35,476 nt of DNA, taken from the NCBI GenBank assembly GCA_030065075.1, contig JASJDQ010000005.1, forward strand, positions 1 through 35,476. The letters run 5' to 3'. Position numbers and translations under genes: made by a program. The notes under the pieces are model-generated. The model was not told the origin of the DNA, searched no databases, and was given only the letters and a program-made list of their open reading frames with translations. This DNA comes from Paracoccaceae bacterium (GTDB taxonomy: Bacteria; Pseudomonadota; Alphaproteobacteria; Rhodobacterales; Rhodobacteraceae). This document shows, piece by piece, positions 9,301-16,414 of the stretch; within the stretch, counting starts at the first letter, position 1, and each line of letters begins with the position of its first letter.

Positions 9301-9761
9301 ACAGGTCCCTTGATCACAACATCCGTCACGCGATCCGACCAACGGCGGCTGATGATCTCGGGGGCTTCCGCGTCCGACGGCAGGTTGTTCACGTCGCTTA
9401 ATGCGGCGAGGACATCTTCATTGGCTTGCGCCATGTCCCAGCCGGGTTCGAACTCGAGCGTGATGTACGCGTTTCCTTCCCGTGAGGTGCCCTCTGTTTC
9501 CGTGACACCATCGACGCTCTGCAGCGCTGGTTCCAGAACCTGAACGATCGCGGCATCGACATCGCCCGCGCCGGCCCCGTCCCAGGACACGGAAACGTTG
9601 ATATCGTCGACGATGACATCTGGAAAGAACTGCGCCCGCATCTGCGGTGCCGCCCAGAGCCCGGCGAGGACGAGGACAAGCAGCAACAGGTTCGCCGCCG
9701 TTCTGTGGCGCGTGAAATAAGAGAGTATGCCACCGGTCGCCCGTCCAAGATCGCGTGCCAT
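6372..9761 (-). CDS. RND family efflux transporter, inner-membrane permease (AcrB/MdtB-like)
   Basis: A 1129-residue permease with the RND layout: TM1 (NLLLLVLVLAGLWAAPQM), a large periplasmic loop, a block of helices including GIVVDDAIVVGEH, a second periplasmic loop, and a second helix block with MVGIIINDSIVLV. The DD pair of TM4 (AcrB D407/D408) is present, so proton coupling is likely. The TM10 position that carries the key Lys in AcrB falls in I-N-D-S here, so the relay is not AcrB-like in detail. The C-terminus has two extra hydrophobic segments (LAPLLILGIAGTAAIFAATM and TALLMFIAGSAAWALLLWAL), unlike the short tail of AcrB. It lies 8 bp downstream of its adaptor gene, one operon. No TolC-type outer membrane gene is nearby. 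Substrate unknown. Confidence 0.95.
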   Translation of the reverse strand: MARDLGRATGGILSYFTRHRTAANLLLLVLVLAGLWAAPQMRAQFFPDVIVDDINVSVSWDGAGAGDVDAAIVQVLEPALQSVDGVTETEGTSREGNAYITLEFEPGWDMAQANEDVLAALSDVNNLPSDAEAPEIISRRWSDRVTDVVIKGPVGTDQLANFADEFVSRLFTEGITRTTIRGLAAPETIVEVTSLDLIRHDLTMREIANAISAEAEADPAGDVSGAARVRTGVAKRSADQIAAIVLRSSSDGTQLTIGDVARVQVEGVDRERAYFVGPDPAISVRVDRSATGDAIGMQRTVEEVAAQMETTLPQGVEITLIRTLAETITSRLNILLDNGLMGLGLVLILLFLFLNARTAFWVAIGIPVAMTATIAIMFVAGMTINMISLFALIITLGIVVDDAIVVGEHADFRARRLGEDPTTAAENAAKRMFTPVFSATITTIIAFFALTFVGGRFGSLIIDIPVTVIMVLVASLIECFLILPNHMRHALTHTAKEHWYDWPSRQINKGFRWFRETLFRPFIACVIWARYPVIAMAFVALASQAALFLQGDVQWRFFNAPERSSVTGNFAMVPGATRENTYEFMRTLQKTVEDLGKQYEEEHGRNPIQFALAEIGGTSGRGLAGQETKEPDELGSIAIELIDADLRPYSSFAFVAELQDAVPRHPLLETVSFRGWRSGPGGDSIDIELSGASAETLKEAAEALKAQLAQYGEISAIEDSMSYDKEELILELTPQGQALGLTIDDLGQTLRARLNGIEAATYPDGPRTAAIRVELPSGELTADFLERLLVRTGPSTTGEGVYVPLADIVTVERQTGFSVIRRENGIQVISVTGDISEDDADRATEITEELQSEILPKLEEDFGISTYMSGLAEQEREFLSDAMTGLVLCLAGIYLTLSWVFASWSRPFVVMAIIPFGLVGAIWGHYAWDVPLSMFSVVGLIGMVGIIINDSIVLVTTVDEYAEDRGLIPAIIDGAADRLRPVFLTTATTVLGLTPLLYESSQQAQFLRPTVITLTYGLGFGLVLVLLVVPSLLAIGHDLGRNARAFRRGLAPADRAPGLAPLLILGIAGTAAIFAATMGSVMVSGSLPEVLGGGTELPTALLMFIAGSAAWALLLWALASLRFAMAARS

Positions 9762-9769
9762 GTGCGTCC

Positions 9770-11224
9770 CTAGTTCATCCGGCTTTCAATTCGTTCGATC
9801 ATCCGTGCCGGAACCTTGTCCTTCTGGAGTTGACCCAGAACACGCTCTTTTGCCTCGGCTGGCATCCGCTGATTGCCTTCGACGAAGGCGACCAGTTTGG
9901 CCCGCCGTTCGGGGTCAAGTTCAACCAGATCGGGCCCCTCGGGCGCTTCGGCCCCGCCTGGGCGAATCGGCCTGATACGAATACCTGCGCCCAGAAGCGG
10001 CGTACGTTCGGCGACAACCTCGCGTCCCGCAAGCCCGCCCGCGCGTACGATCACATCATCGCCTTCGCGGCGCAGAAGCTCGACTTCGGCCACTTCCAAC
10101 CGGTCTTCCTCACCCACGGTCAAAACGGTGCCTGCCGCGTCAACGGCGGTCGAAGGCAAACGCACGACACGCTCCAATGGCGGTTCGCTGATCTTGACCG
10201 TGACGAAATCGCCGGGCCGGAAACCGGGCGCGTCGGCGAGGCGCGCGAAGAGCAGACGTCCGGTTTGGCCTTCGCCCACCGCCGCGCTTTCACGGCTGAC
10301 CTTGCCCTTTGCCTCCAGGTCGACACCAAGGATGTCGATGGCCGCCGTGACATCGGCCCCGATCAGGCGTCCACCTTCGTACACGAAGCGCGCGTATTGC
10401 GGCGTCGACAGCCGGAACGTGACCTCAAGCGCAGACGGATCGATCAATTCAGCCAGCGTTTCGCCCTGGCTGACCAGGCCGCCTTCGACGATGTTGACGT
10501 TGTTCAGAACGCCGGTGAACCCGGCCTGCACTTCGGTGTCCGCCAAGTCGCGCTGGGCATCGGCCAGGGCGATATTGCGGCGCTGCAACATCGTGCGCGC
10601 CTGATCGATCCGAGCCTCGGCGGCGGCGGCGGCCTGACGGCGGGACAGAAGTGACTGGTTGGCCGAAGACAGCGCAAGTTCGGCTGTTTCGACGGCAGCC
10701 GTCGAGCCGACGCCACGGTCAAGCAAATCCTGCTGCCTGGTCAAGGCGCTGGCCCGCAACCGCGCCTGGTCTTCGGCAGCGACGACTTCATCCTTTGACA
10801 GAAGCAGCGTGCGTTCGGCGTCGCGCAGGTCGGCTTCAGCCTCGGCCTTGTCCGCTGTGGCGGTATCGAGTGCGGCCTGCGCGTCAGCCGGGTCAATCCG
10901 GAGGAGCAGGTCACCCGCTTCAACAGCGCCGCCTTCTTCGAAGACCTCGGAAAGCCAGATGACCTCGCCCGCGGCAGACGCGCGAAGCTGCAACGTTCGA
11001 CTGGAGCGTACCTCGCCAAAAGTCGTCAGGACGGGACTGATGGTTTCTGGCTGCACGGCAACCACATTGGCCGCAAAGACTCGTTCCCGCGCCGGACGGT
11101 TTTGGGTTTCCTTGCTCCACCGCGCTTCCAGTGACTGCCAGACCGTGAATCCGGCAAAGGCCATCAACCCGAAGGTGATGGAAAGAAGAAAAAGACCGAC
11201 GATAGATCGACGTATGAAGCGCAC
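9770..11224 (-). CDS. RND efflux periplasmic adaptor (membrane fusion protein, HlyD/AcrA-like)
   Basis: A 484-residue adaptor that links the RND permease to an outer membrane channel. It has a single N-terminal membrane anchor (VGLFLLSITFGLMAFAGFTVW), a lipoyl half (AAGEVIWLSEVFEEGGAVEAGDLLLRID), a long alpha-helical hairpin rich in Ala/Glu/Gln, the second lipoyl half (AGFTGVLNNVNIVEGGLVSQGE), a beta-barrel and a membrane-proximal domain. The last 50 residues are an extra helical stretch (LDPERRAKLVAFVEGNQRM onward) beyond the usual end. I choose GTG 11224, because a perfect GGAGG lies 6 nt upstream (11231-11235); an in-frame start at 11284 has no such support. No lipobox Cys is present. Confidence 0.92.
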   Translation of the reverse strand: MRFIRRSIVGLFLLSITFGLMAFAGFTVWQSLEARWSKETQNRPARERVFAANVVAVQPETISPVLTTFGEVRSSRTLQLRASAAGEVIWLSEVFEEGGAVEAGDLLLRIDPADAQAALDTATADKAEAEADLRDAERTLLLSKDEVVAAEDQARLRASALTRQQDLLDRGVGSTAAVETAELALSSANQSLLSRRQAAAAAEARIDQARTMLQRRNIALADAQRDLADTEVQAGFTGVLNNVNIVEGGLVSQGETLAELIDPSALEVTFRLSTPQYARFVYEGGRLIGADVTAAIDILGVDLEAKGKVSRESAAVGEGQTGRLLFARLADAPGFRPGDFVTVKISEPPLERVVRLPSTAVDAAGTVLTVGEEDRLEVAEVELLRREGDDVIVRAGGLAGREVVAERTPLLGAGIRIRPIRPGGAEAPEGPDLVELDPERRAKLVAFVEGNQRMPAEAKERVLGQLQKDKVPARMIERIESRMN

Positions 11225-11230
11225 CAAGGG

Positions 11231-11235
11231 CCTCC
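11231..11235 (-). promoter_or_regulatory. Ribosome binding site that fixes the adaptor start
   Basis: Reading the minus strand, GGAGG is followed by CCCTTG and then GTG at 11224. The spacing of 6 nt is ideal. It moves the start 20 codons downstream of the longest open frame and places the membrane anchor close to the N-terminus, as expected for RND adaptors. Confidence 0.7.
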
Positions 11236-11313
11236 GCGCGTGGAAAACGTGCCTATTATGTATGTTTTTGCCCGGCTTTGGCAAAAGACCTGCGTAACAA
11301 ACGCGTGGGCGCG

Positions 11314-11856
11314 CTATTTCCGTCGCAGATGTTCGTCAAGACGCGGCATTATTTCAACGAAATTGCAGGGACGATGCCGGTAATCGAGTTGCAGCGAAAG
11401 GATTTCGTCCCAAGCGTCCTTACATGCGCCGGGCGACCCCGGCAAAGCGAAGAGATACGTGCCGTTTGCTACGCCGCCACAAGCGCGAGATTGGACCGCC
11501 GATGTCCCTATCTTGGCCATAGAAACATGGGTGAATACAGTGCCGAAGGCTTCGATTTCCTTCTCATAGACGTCGCGGTGCGCTTCGACGGTCACGTCGC
11601 GGCCGGTGAGGCCCGTTCCGCCTGTGGATAGGATGACGTCGATCCCGTCATCCGTGCTCCACTCCCGAAGGATCCCCGCTATCTGCGCACGTTCATCAGG
11701 CACGATGTCACGCCTTGCCAGAATGTGGCCCGCAGCTTCAATACGTTTGACAAGGGTGTCACCGGATTTGTCATCTTCGACTGACCGCGTGTCGCTGACG
11801 GTCAGCACAGCAATCCGGACCGGGACGAAGTCTTTGGTCTCGTCGATACGGCTCAT
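11314..11856 (-). CDS. moaB: Molybdenum cofactor biosynthesis protein MoaB
   Basis: A 180-residue MoaB/MogA-fold protein: RIAVLTVSDTRS near the N-terminus, then D-x-V-P-D-E, VILSTGGTGLTGRDVT (the molybdopterin-binding loop), the acidic segment E-K-E-I-E-A-F-G-T-V-F, and LFALPGSPGACKDAWDEIL. The family adenylylates molybdopterin or otherwise prepares it for molybdenum insertion; MoaB and MogA are hard to tell apart, but the length and the F-x-x-x-S-M-A-K-I-G-T-S-A block favour MoaB. Its ATG overlaps the stop of the uracil-DNA glycosylase gene by 4 bp, so it is the last gene of the coupled chain that begins at plsY. No other cofactor genes are in the window. Confidence 0.93.
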   Translation of the reverse strand: MSRIDETKDFVPVRIAVLTVSDTRSVEDDKSGDTLVKRIEAAGHILARRDIVPDERAQIAGILREWSTDDGIDVILSTGGTGLTGRDVTVEAHRDVYEKEIEAFGTVFTHVSMAKIGTSAVQSRACGGVANGTYLFALPGSPGACKDAWDEILSLQLDYRHRPCNFVEIMPRLDEHLRRK

Positions 11857-12617
11857 TGTGGCCTCAGCCTTGATTTCAGGTTCAGAAGATCAGCCCAGGC
11901 TTCGCGCTTCGCTTCGGGCGTGCGCAACAGGTAAGCAGGGTGGAACATCGGCAAGACAGGCTTGCCGAAAGCCTCGGCCCAAGTGCCGCGCAGCCGCGTG
12001 ATCCCGCGTTTGCCCAGCAGGGCGTGGCAGGCGTGGTTGCCCATTGCGACGATCAAATCGGGGTCGATTAGCTCGATGTGACGGGTCAGAAACGGCAGCA
12101 TCATTGCCATTTCCTCTGGTTTCGGATCGCGGTTCTGGGGCGGCCGCCATGGCAGGACGTTCGTGATGTAGAGCGCGTGTTCCCCATCGGGCGAGATGCG
12201 TGACAAACCGATGTGGCTGAACATCAAATCCAATAGCTGCCCTGCACGACCGACAAAGGGCTTGCCCTGCAAATCCTCGTCGCGCCCGGGTGCCTCACCA
12301 ATGATCATGACCCGCGCCTTGGGTTGACCGTCGGCAAACACAAGCTGGCGGGCGCCCAGTTTCAACTCGCAAAGATCATAACCTTCCATTGCGACCTTAA
12401 GTGCATCCAGAGAACTGGCCTGCTCGGCAAGGCTGCGCGAAACTGCGACGGCATCGACTGAAGGTGCGGCCATTTCGGATTTTGGCGCAACGGGGTCGGG
12501 CTTTGCCACCGCAACCGTGCGGTCGACAGGTTTGGGCAGGATCGCTTCGTCAACGCCCATGGCCAACTGCCATTCAAGCGCCGCGCGCATCTCCCAATAT
12601 CCCATCTCGGCCATCAA
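11853..12617 (-). CDS. Family 4-like uracil-DNA glycosylase without the iron-sulfur cysteines
   Basis: A 254-residue protein of the uracil-DNA glycosylase superfamily, which removes uracil from DNA. Motif 1 is GEAPGRDED (residues 107-115), followed by GKPFVGRAGQLLD (118-130), TNVLPWRPPQNR (152-163) and motif 2 HPAYLLR (226-232), all typical of family 4. Family 4 normally binds a 4Fe-4S cluster through four Cys. Here only Cys83 remains at such a site; the others appear to be Tyr80, Trp157 and Met173. The one other Cys (197) is not at a ligand position. The first 60 residues are a variable leader. It overlaps its neighbours on both sides by 4 bp. The enzyme may be active without a cluster. Confidence 0.88.
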   Translation of the reverse strand: MMAEMGYWEMRAALEWQLAMGVDEAILPKPVDRTVAVAKPDPVAPKSEMAAPSVDAVAVSRSLAEQASSLDALKVAMEGYDLCELKLGARQLVFADGQPKARVMIIGEAPGRDEDLQGKPFVGRAGQLLDLMFSHIGLSRISPDGEHALYITNVLPWRPPQNRDPKPEEMAMMLPFLTRHIELIDPDLIVAMGNHACHALLGKRGITRLRGTWAEAFGKPVLPMFHPAYLLRTPEAKREAWADLLNLKSRLRPQ

Positions 12618-12880
12618 TCCGCAGTCACCCCCAAGACGAAGTCCATCACCTTTTCCACAGACATCTCGCAGGGTTTCAGAAGCGTTTCCCCGCCCGTCAG
12701 GCGATAGACATTGAAACTGACATAGTCGTTCCCGCCCAACTCCTCGGCTTCCAGCTTCTGGCTGCGACCCGTGACGAGGATGGATTTAACGATGCGGTAT
12801 CGTTTGCCATCGTAGGTACCACCGTAGGCGCCCCTCGGCAGGTTGTCGAAAGCAGCCAGAAAGGCATCGTGATCTCTCAT
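12614..12880 (-). CDS. Small conserved-looking protein, function unknown
   Basis: An 88-residue protein starting MRDHDAFLAAFDNLPRGAYG at ATG 12880. The start overlaps the plsY stop, and the stop overlaps the uracil-DNA glycosylase start, each as ATGA; these two junctions strongly support that it is real. The sequence reads as one small alpha/beta domain: a short helix, then strands such as TYDGKRYRIVKSILV and YVSFNVYRL, then a C-terminal helix (SVEKVMDFVLGV). It has no signal peptide or membrane segment and one Cys. I do not recognise the family. A reading frame extending upstream to 13096 is only antisense/overlap with plsY. Confidence 0.8.
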   Translation of the reverse strand: MRDHDAFLAAFDNLPRGAYGGTYDGKRYRIVKSILVTGRSQKLEAEELGGNDYVSFNVYRLTGGETLLKPCEMSVEKVMDFVLGVTAD

Positions 12881-13488
12881 CCGCTGTTTGACCCTACTCT
12901 GGCTTCCGTGCCTGCGCGTAGGCGGGAGATATTCTCGCGATGCCGCCAGGCAAGAAGTGCCGACATGGCCAATATAACCAGGAAAGTATTCCAACCACCG
13001 CCCAGCAGAGCCACAAGCGGCATCATGGCCGCGGCCATCAGGGCCGAGAGCGATGAATAGCGCGTCAACACGAAGGTCGCGAGCCAGAACACACACGCTA
13101 TGGCGCCAAGCATAAATGCCAAACCAAAAAGTGCGCCAAGGTAGGTTGCAACGCCTTTGCCTCCCTTGAAACTAAGAAACGCTGAATAACAATGCCCGAG
13201 GAACGCGAAAAAGGCCGCAGCCAGTGCACCATCTTCACCAGTCAGCGCGCGCGCCACGACAACGGCGATCAGTCCTTTGGCCGCATCCAGAAGAAGGGTT
13301 GCCAGCGCTGCCCCTTTCGACCCGGTCCGGAGCACGTTCGTAGCTCCGATGTTCTTCGATCCGATGGACCGAGGATCCGGCAAGCCCATGGCCTTCGCGA
13401 CGATCAGTCCAAACGGAACCGAACCAAGAATGAACGCCAGAATGGCGACGGCTAAAAGGACAAGGGGCGAGGTCTCAAAGATTGTCAT
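12877..13488 (-). CDS. plsY: Acyl-phosphate:glycerol-3-phosphate acyltransferase PlsY
   Basis: A 203-residue integral membrane enzyme that moves an acyl group from acyl-phosphate to glycerol-3-phosphate, the first step of phospholipid synthesis. It has the three PlsY motifs: GSVPFGLIVAKAMGLPDPRSIGSKNIGATNVLRTG (positive residues for the phosphate), LGHCYSAFLSFKGGKGVAT, and a third cytosolic segment near the C-terminus (WRHRENISRLRAGTEARVG). About five to six helices are visible. It lies 60 bp downstream of pyrC' on the same strand and probably belongs to the same transcription unit, or has its own promoter in that gap. Confidence 0.96.
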   Translation of the reverse strand: MTIFETSPLVLLAVAILAFILGSVPFGLIVAKAMGLPDPRSIGSKNIGATNVLRTGSKGAALATLLLDAAKGLIAVVVARALTGEDGALAAAFFAFLGHCYSAFLSFKGGKGVATYLGALFGLAFMLGAIACVFWLATFVLTRYSSLSALMAAAMMPLVALLGGGWNTFLVILAMSALLAWRHRENISRLRAGTEARVGSNSG

Positions 13489-13548
13489 AGGCGCATTCTG
13501 AGTTGTGCAGCAAAGCTACGACGGAGCCAGCACTGCCACAAGCCTGCA

Positions 13549-14817
13549 TCACGGCGATGGCCAGACGCGATTGCCGCTGATCCAGGTACCCAGCACCTTG
13601 CCTTCCATCCGCGCCTCGTCAAACGGAGTGTTCTTGGACTTCGAGAGTAGCTGGAACCGGTTCAGCACAAACGGCGCATCGGGATCGAACAGGACGAGGT
13701 CTGCGGGTGCGTCGGACCGCAATCGTCCGGCGTCCAGACCAAGGCGCTTGGCCGGATTCAGCGAAAGCGCCCTCCAGAGCGTCGGCAGATCCATATACCC
13801 GCCGTGAACCAGTCGCATCGCAGCAGGCAGCAGCGTCTCGAGCCCGATTGCGCCTGACGCGGCTTCTTCGAAGGGTAGGCGCTTCGATTCTTCGTCCTGA
13901 GGCGTGTGCATCGAGGAAATCACATCGATCAGACCGCTTGCCACAGCCTCGACCGAGGCAACCCGGTCGCTTTCCGCACGAAGGGGTGGCTTGACCTTAA
14001 AGAAGGTCCGGAAATCGCCAACATCGAGCTCATTCAAGGTGAGGTGATGAATCGAGACACCGGCTGTCAAATCCAGACCCGCCTCTTTCGCACGCTCCAA
14101 ACGGCGAAGAGCACGCGCCGTCGTGACCTGATCGGCGTGGTATCGCGCGCCCGTCATTTCGACCAAAGCAATGTCGCGATCAAGACCCATGCGTTCGGCC
14201 ATGGGGGAGACAGTTGGCAGTCCCTTGAGTGCTGCGAACTTGCCGCTGGTTGCGGCTGCACCCGCTGACAGAACCGGCTCTTGCGGGTGCCCCACGACAA
14301 GTGCGCCAAGCGACGCGGCATACGTCAAGCAGCGCGACAGCACCTTTGCGTCCTGCACAACGCGATCACAGTCAGTAAAGGCGACCGCGCCGGCATCCAG
14401 AAGAAATCCGATTTCGGCCATCTCACGGCCCTCGCGGCCACGCGTTAGCGCGGCCATGGGCATTACATTCACGGGCGCCGCTTCGTTTGCGCGGCGGCGT
14501 ACGAATTCAAGCACCTCGGGCGTGTCGATGGCGGGAAGTGTATCGGGGCGCGTGACCATGGTCGTGACGCCGCCCGCGGCGGCAGCGCGTCCAGCGCTGG
14601 TAAAACTTTCCTTGTGGCGTTCGCCGGGCTCCGAGACTTTGACACCGATGTCAATAATGCCCGGTGCAAGACACTTGCCGGCGCAATCGACGACAGTGGC
14701 ACCATCCATGCCCATGGCGCCGGCAATCTTTCCATCCGTAACTGCCAAGGTGCCGACCGTGTCGGTCCCCTTCTCAGGGTCGATCAGTCGGGCGTTCTTG
14801 AACAGAAGCGGCGTCAT
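13549..14817 (-). CDS. pyrC': Dihydroorotase-like protein PyrC' (predicted inactive, PyrB partner)
   Basis: A 422-residue amidohydrolase-fold protein of the dihydroorotase family, but the metal site is gone. The canonical D-x-H-x-H after P-G-x-I-D is D-I-G-V-K here (residues 56-60). The ligand His of H-V-S is replaced in YHADQVTT (about residue 231), and the catalytic Asp of the D-H-A-P motif is missing (SSMHTP, 302-307). His178 survives but cannot hold a binuclear zinc site. It lies two genes from pyrB. In Pseudomonas, such inactive PyrC' chains assemble with PyrB into a dodecameric aspartate carbamoyltransferase; I infer the same role. An active dihydroorotase must be encoded elsewhere. Confidence 0.9.
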   Translation of the reverse strand: MTPLLFKNARLIDPEKGTDTVGTLAVTDGKIAGAMGMDGATVVDCAGKCLAPGIIDIGVKVSEPGERHKESFTSAGRAAAAGGVTTMVTRPDTLPAIDTPEVLEFVRRRANEAAPVNVMPMAALTRGREGREMAEIGFLLDAGAVAFTDCDRVVQDAKVLSRCLTYAASLGALVVGHPQEPVLSAGAAATSGKFAALKGLPTVSPMAERMGLDRDIALVEMTGARYHADQVTTARALRRLERAKEAGLDLTAGVSIHHLTLNELDVGDFRTFFKVKPPLRAESDRVASVEAVASGLIDVISSMHTPQDEESKRLPFEEAASGAIGLETLLPAAMRLVHGGYMDLPTLWRALSLNPAKRLGLDAGRLRSDAPADLVLFDPDAPFVLNRFQLLSKSKNTPFDEARMEGKVLGTWISGNRVWPSP

Positions 14818-14829
14818 GGGGATGAGGTG

Positions 14830-15360
14830 TCAGAGAACAAGGAAAAGCACAAGTGCGGCGGCGAACAGAACGGCGAGCAGAACGAGCGCCCAATGACTAC
14901 CTCTTCGGGACATCGGCGGAGGCGCTTCGCCCGTCGGCGAAAGCTGACCTTCTGCGGCGTCGGGCGACGTCATCTTGACCGGGGGATCCGGGCGCGGTTC
15001 GAAAAAGACACCGACGTATCTCAGGCCGGCATTTGGCTCGAGGGTTGTCGCTTTTCCCTTAAAGGCGCCCGAGGCCACGAGTATGACAAGTCCCGTCAGG
15101 GCGTCGAGAGCTGCTGACGTGCCCTTCAGATCGCTCATGGGAACGCCGTACCCTTCATGCAGATAGGCGGAAAGACCCATGCCGTCGAGTGCCTTGGACG
15201 GAAACACTTCAATCCGATTGGCATCAAGATCCAAGTCCTCTCCCAGCAGCTTGTGGACGTTCTTCGGCGTGATTGCTGCGTTGCCTTCCGGGTCAAGATC
15301 GGTGGTGAAAACACGGACGCCGCCGCGTTCGGACGACGGGATGTCGAAGGGATCGGTCAT
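14830..15360 (-). CDS. Tail-anchored protein of unknown function between pyrB and pyrC'
   Basis: A 176-residue protein with no signal peptide. Residues 1-118 form a soluble region with strands such as RVFTTDL and LRYVGVFFEP and an Ala/Gly-rich hydrophobic stretch (ALDALTGLVILVASGAFKG). Then comes a Pro-rich linker and one C-terminal membrane helix (HWALVLLAVLFAAALVLFLVL) that ends the protein, a tail-anchor layout. It starts at ATG 15360, 1 bp from the pyrB stop, and ends 12 bp before pyrC', so it is clearly inside the pyrimidine operon. I do not recognise a named family. Placement between two chains expected to form one complex suggests a link to it, but this is inference. Confidence 0.8.
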   Translation of the reverse strand: MTDPFDIPSSERGGVRVFTTDLDPEGNAAITPKNVHKLLGEDLDLDANRIEVFPSKALDGMGLSAYLHEGYGVPMSDLKGTSAALDALTGLVILVASGAFKGKATTLEPNAGLRYVGVFFEPRPDPPVKMTSPDAAEGQLSPTGEAPPPMSRRGSHWALVLLAVLFAAALVLFLVL

Positions 15361-15361
15361 G

Positions 15362-16318
15362 TCAGACCAAAACCTCCTCCGACGCGCGTACGATCTTCAG
15401 GTTTCGCGCCAGGAGGTCCATTGCGGCCATCCGGACTGCAACGCCCATTTCCACCTGGTCCTGGATCACCGACCGGTTGATGTCATCGGCAATGTTTCCG
15501 TCGATCTCGACACCGCGGTTCATTGGTCCCGGGTGCATGACGATAGCATCCGGCTTGGCATAAGCCAGCTTTTCCGCATCCAGGCCGTAGCGGTGGAAAT
15601 ACTCGCGCTCGGACGGAATGAACGCGCCATCCATGCGCTCTTTCTGAAGGCGAAGCATCATGACGACGTCAGCGTCCTTCAAGCCTTCTTCCATCGTGTC
15701 ATAGACCTCCACACCCCAGTCCGCCGCGTGCGATGGCATCAGCGTCGGCGGCCCGACAAGGCGGACGCGGTTCTCCATCTTGCCAAGCAGATGGATGTTG
15801 GAACGCGCTACTCGGCTGTGCGCAACGTCCCCGCAAATAGCCACCGTCAGGCGATGCAGACGGCCCTTGCTGTGCCGGATGGTCAGCGCATCCAGAAGCG
15901 CCTGCGTGGGGTGTTCGTGCCGTCCGTCTCCTGCGTTGAGGACCGCACAATGCACCTTCTGCGACAGCAGGCTCGCCGCACCGGAATGAGGATGGCGAAC
16001 GACCAGCAAATCGGGATGCATGGCGTTCAGCGTCATGGCGGTGTCGATCAGCGTTTCGCCCTTTTTGACCGACGATGCCTCCATATGCATATTCATTACG
16101 TCCGCACCAAGCCGCTTTCCCGCGATCTCGAAACTGGCCTGAGTGCGGGTCGAAGCTTCAAAGAACATGTTGACCTGGGTAAGGCCCCGAAGCGCATCCG
16201 AGTGCTTGGTCTCGCTTCGGTTCAGGACCGAATAGGTGTCGGCTAGGTCCAGAATCGACGCGATCTCGTCCGGCGCGAGATGCTCGATCCCCAAAAGGTG
16301 ACGGGCGCGAAAGGTCAT
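15362..16318 (-). CDS. pyrB: Aspartate carbamoyltransferase catalytic subunit
   Basis: A 318-residue enzyme that joins carbamoyl phosphate and aspartate, the committed step of pyrimidine synthesis. All main motifs are present: [20 protein letters not shown] (carbamoyl phosphate loop), SSVKKGETL (the Ser/Lys loop), [35 protein letters not shown] and [12 protein letters not shown] choose ATG 16318 ([11 protein letters not shown]); an upstream frame opening at TTG 16366 adds 16 residues not expected for the family. No pyrI regulatory gene is present. The nearby PyrC' suggests the large PyrB/PyrC' type. It is the first gene of the minus-strand run and is divergent from the gbsR-like gene. Confidence 0.97.
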   Translation of the reverse strand: MTFRARHLLGIEHLAPDEIASILDLADTYSVLNRSETKHSDALRGLTQVNMFFEASTRTQASFEIAGKRLGADVMNMHMEASSVKKGETLIDTAMTLNAMHPDLLVVRHPHSGAASLLSQKVHCAVLNAGDGRHEHPTQALLDALTIRHSKGRLHRLTVAICGDVAHSRVARSNIHLLGKMENRVRLVGPPTLMPSHAADWGVEVYDTMEEGLKDADVVMMLRLQKERMDGAFIPSEREYFHRYGLDAEKLAYAKPDAIVMHPGPMNRGVEIDGNIADDINRSVIQDQVEMGVAVRMAAMDLLARNLKIVRASEEVLV

Positions 16319-16359
16319 GGCCGCTGTATAGGCGAGCCTGGGATCGCTGGAAATACATG

Positions 16360-16388
16360 TTGACAATTTCCGTAATATCAGTTATTTC
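16360..16388 (+). promoter_or_regulatory. Probable promoter of the GbsR-type regulator operon
   Basis: A perfect TTGACA (-35) at 16360-16365 is followed, 17 nt later, by TATTTC (-10) at 16383-16388. The -10 box lies inside the first copy of the 20-bp operator at 16384-16403, so a bound regulator would block RNA polymerase. The spacer contains AATTTCCGT, AATATCAGT and TATTTCAGT, three related 9-bp steps in tandem. Confidence 0.5.
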
Positions 16389-16403
16389 AGTCATGACAGA
16401 AAT
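16384..16403. promoter_or_regulatory. Operator copy 1 (20-bp near-palindrome)
   Basis: ATTTCAGTCATGACAGAAAT is an inverted repeat with a perfect GTCATGAC core and only one non-matching base pair position per arm. An identical 20-mer occurs at 16965-16984. The left flank here is CAGTT, which with ATTTC forms CAGTTATTTC, the exact reverse complement of the right arm plus flank of copy 2. It overlaps the -10 box of the regulator's promoter. Confidence 0.65.
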
Positions 16404-16414
16404 TGGTGATGTAA

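Noticed and set aside
6651-9543. Long plus-strand open frames opposite the RND permease gene (up to 367 codons)
   Set aside because: They are antisense shadows caused by high GC at third codon positions; the products are Arg/Asp/His-rich with no domain, and the minus-strand gene is clearly real.
12650-12662. TTTTCCACA and similar partial DnaA boxes (also near 26221)
   Set aside because: They lie in coding sequence, are imperfect and do not cluster.
12881-13096. Upstream extension of the 88-residue gene into plsY
   Set aside because: It would put 72 residues antiparallel in frame over plsY coding; ATG 12880 overlaps the plsY stop in the standard ATGA pattern.
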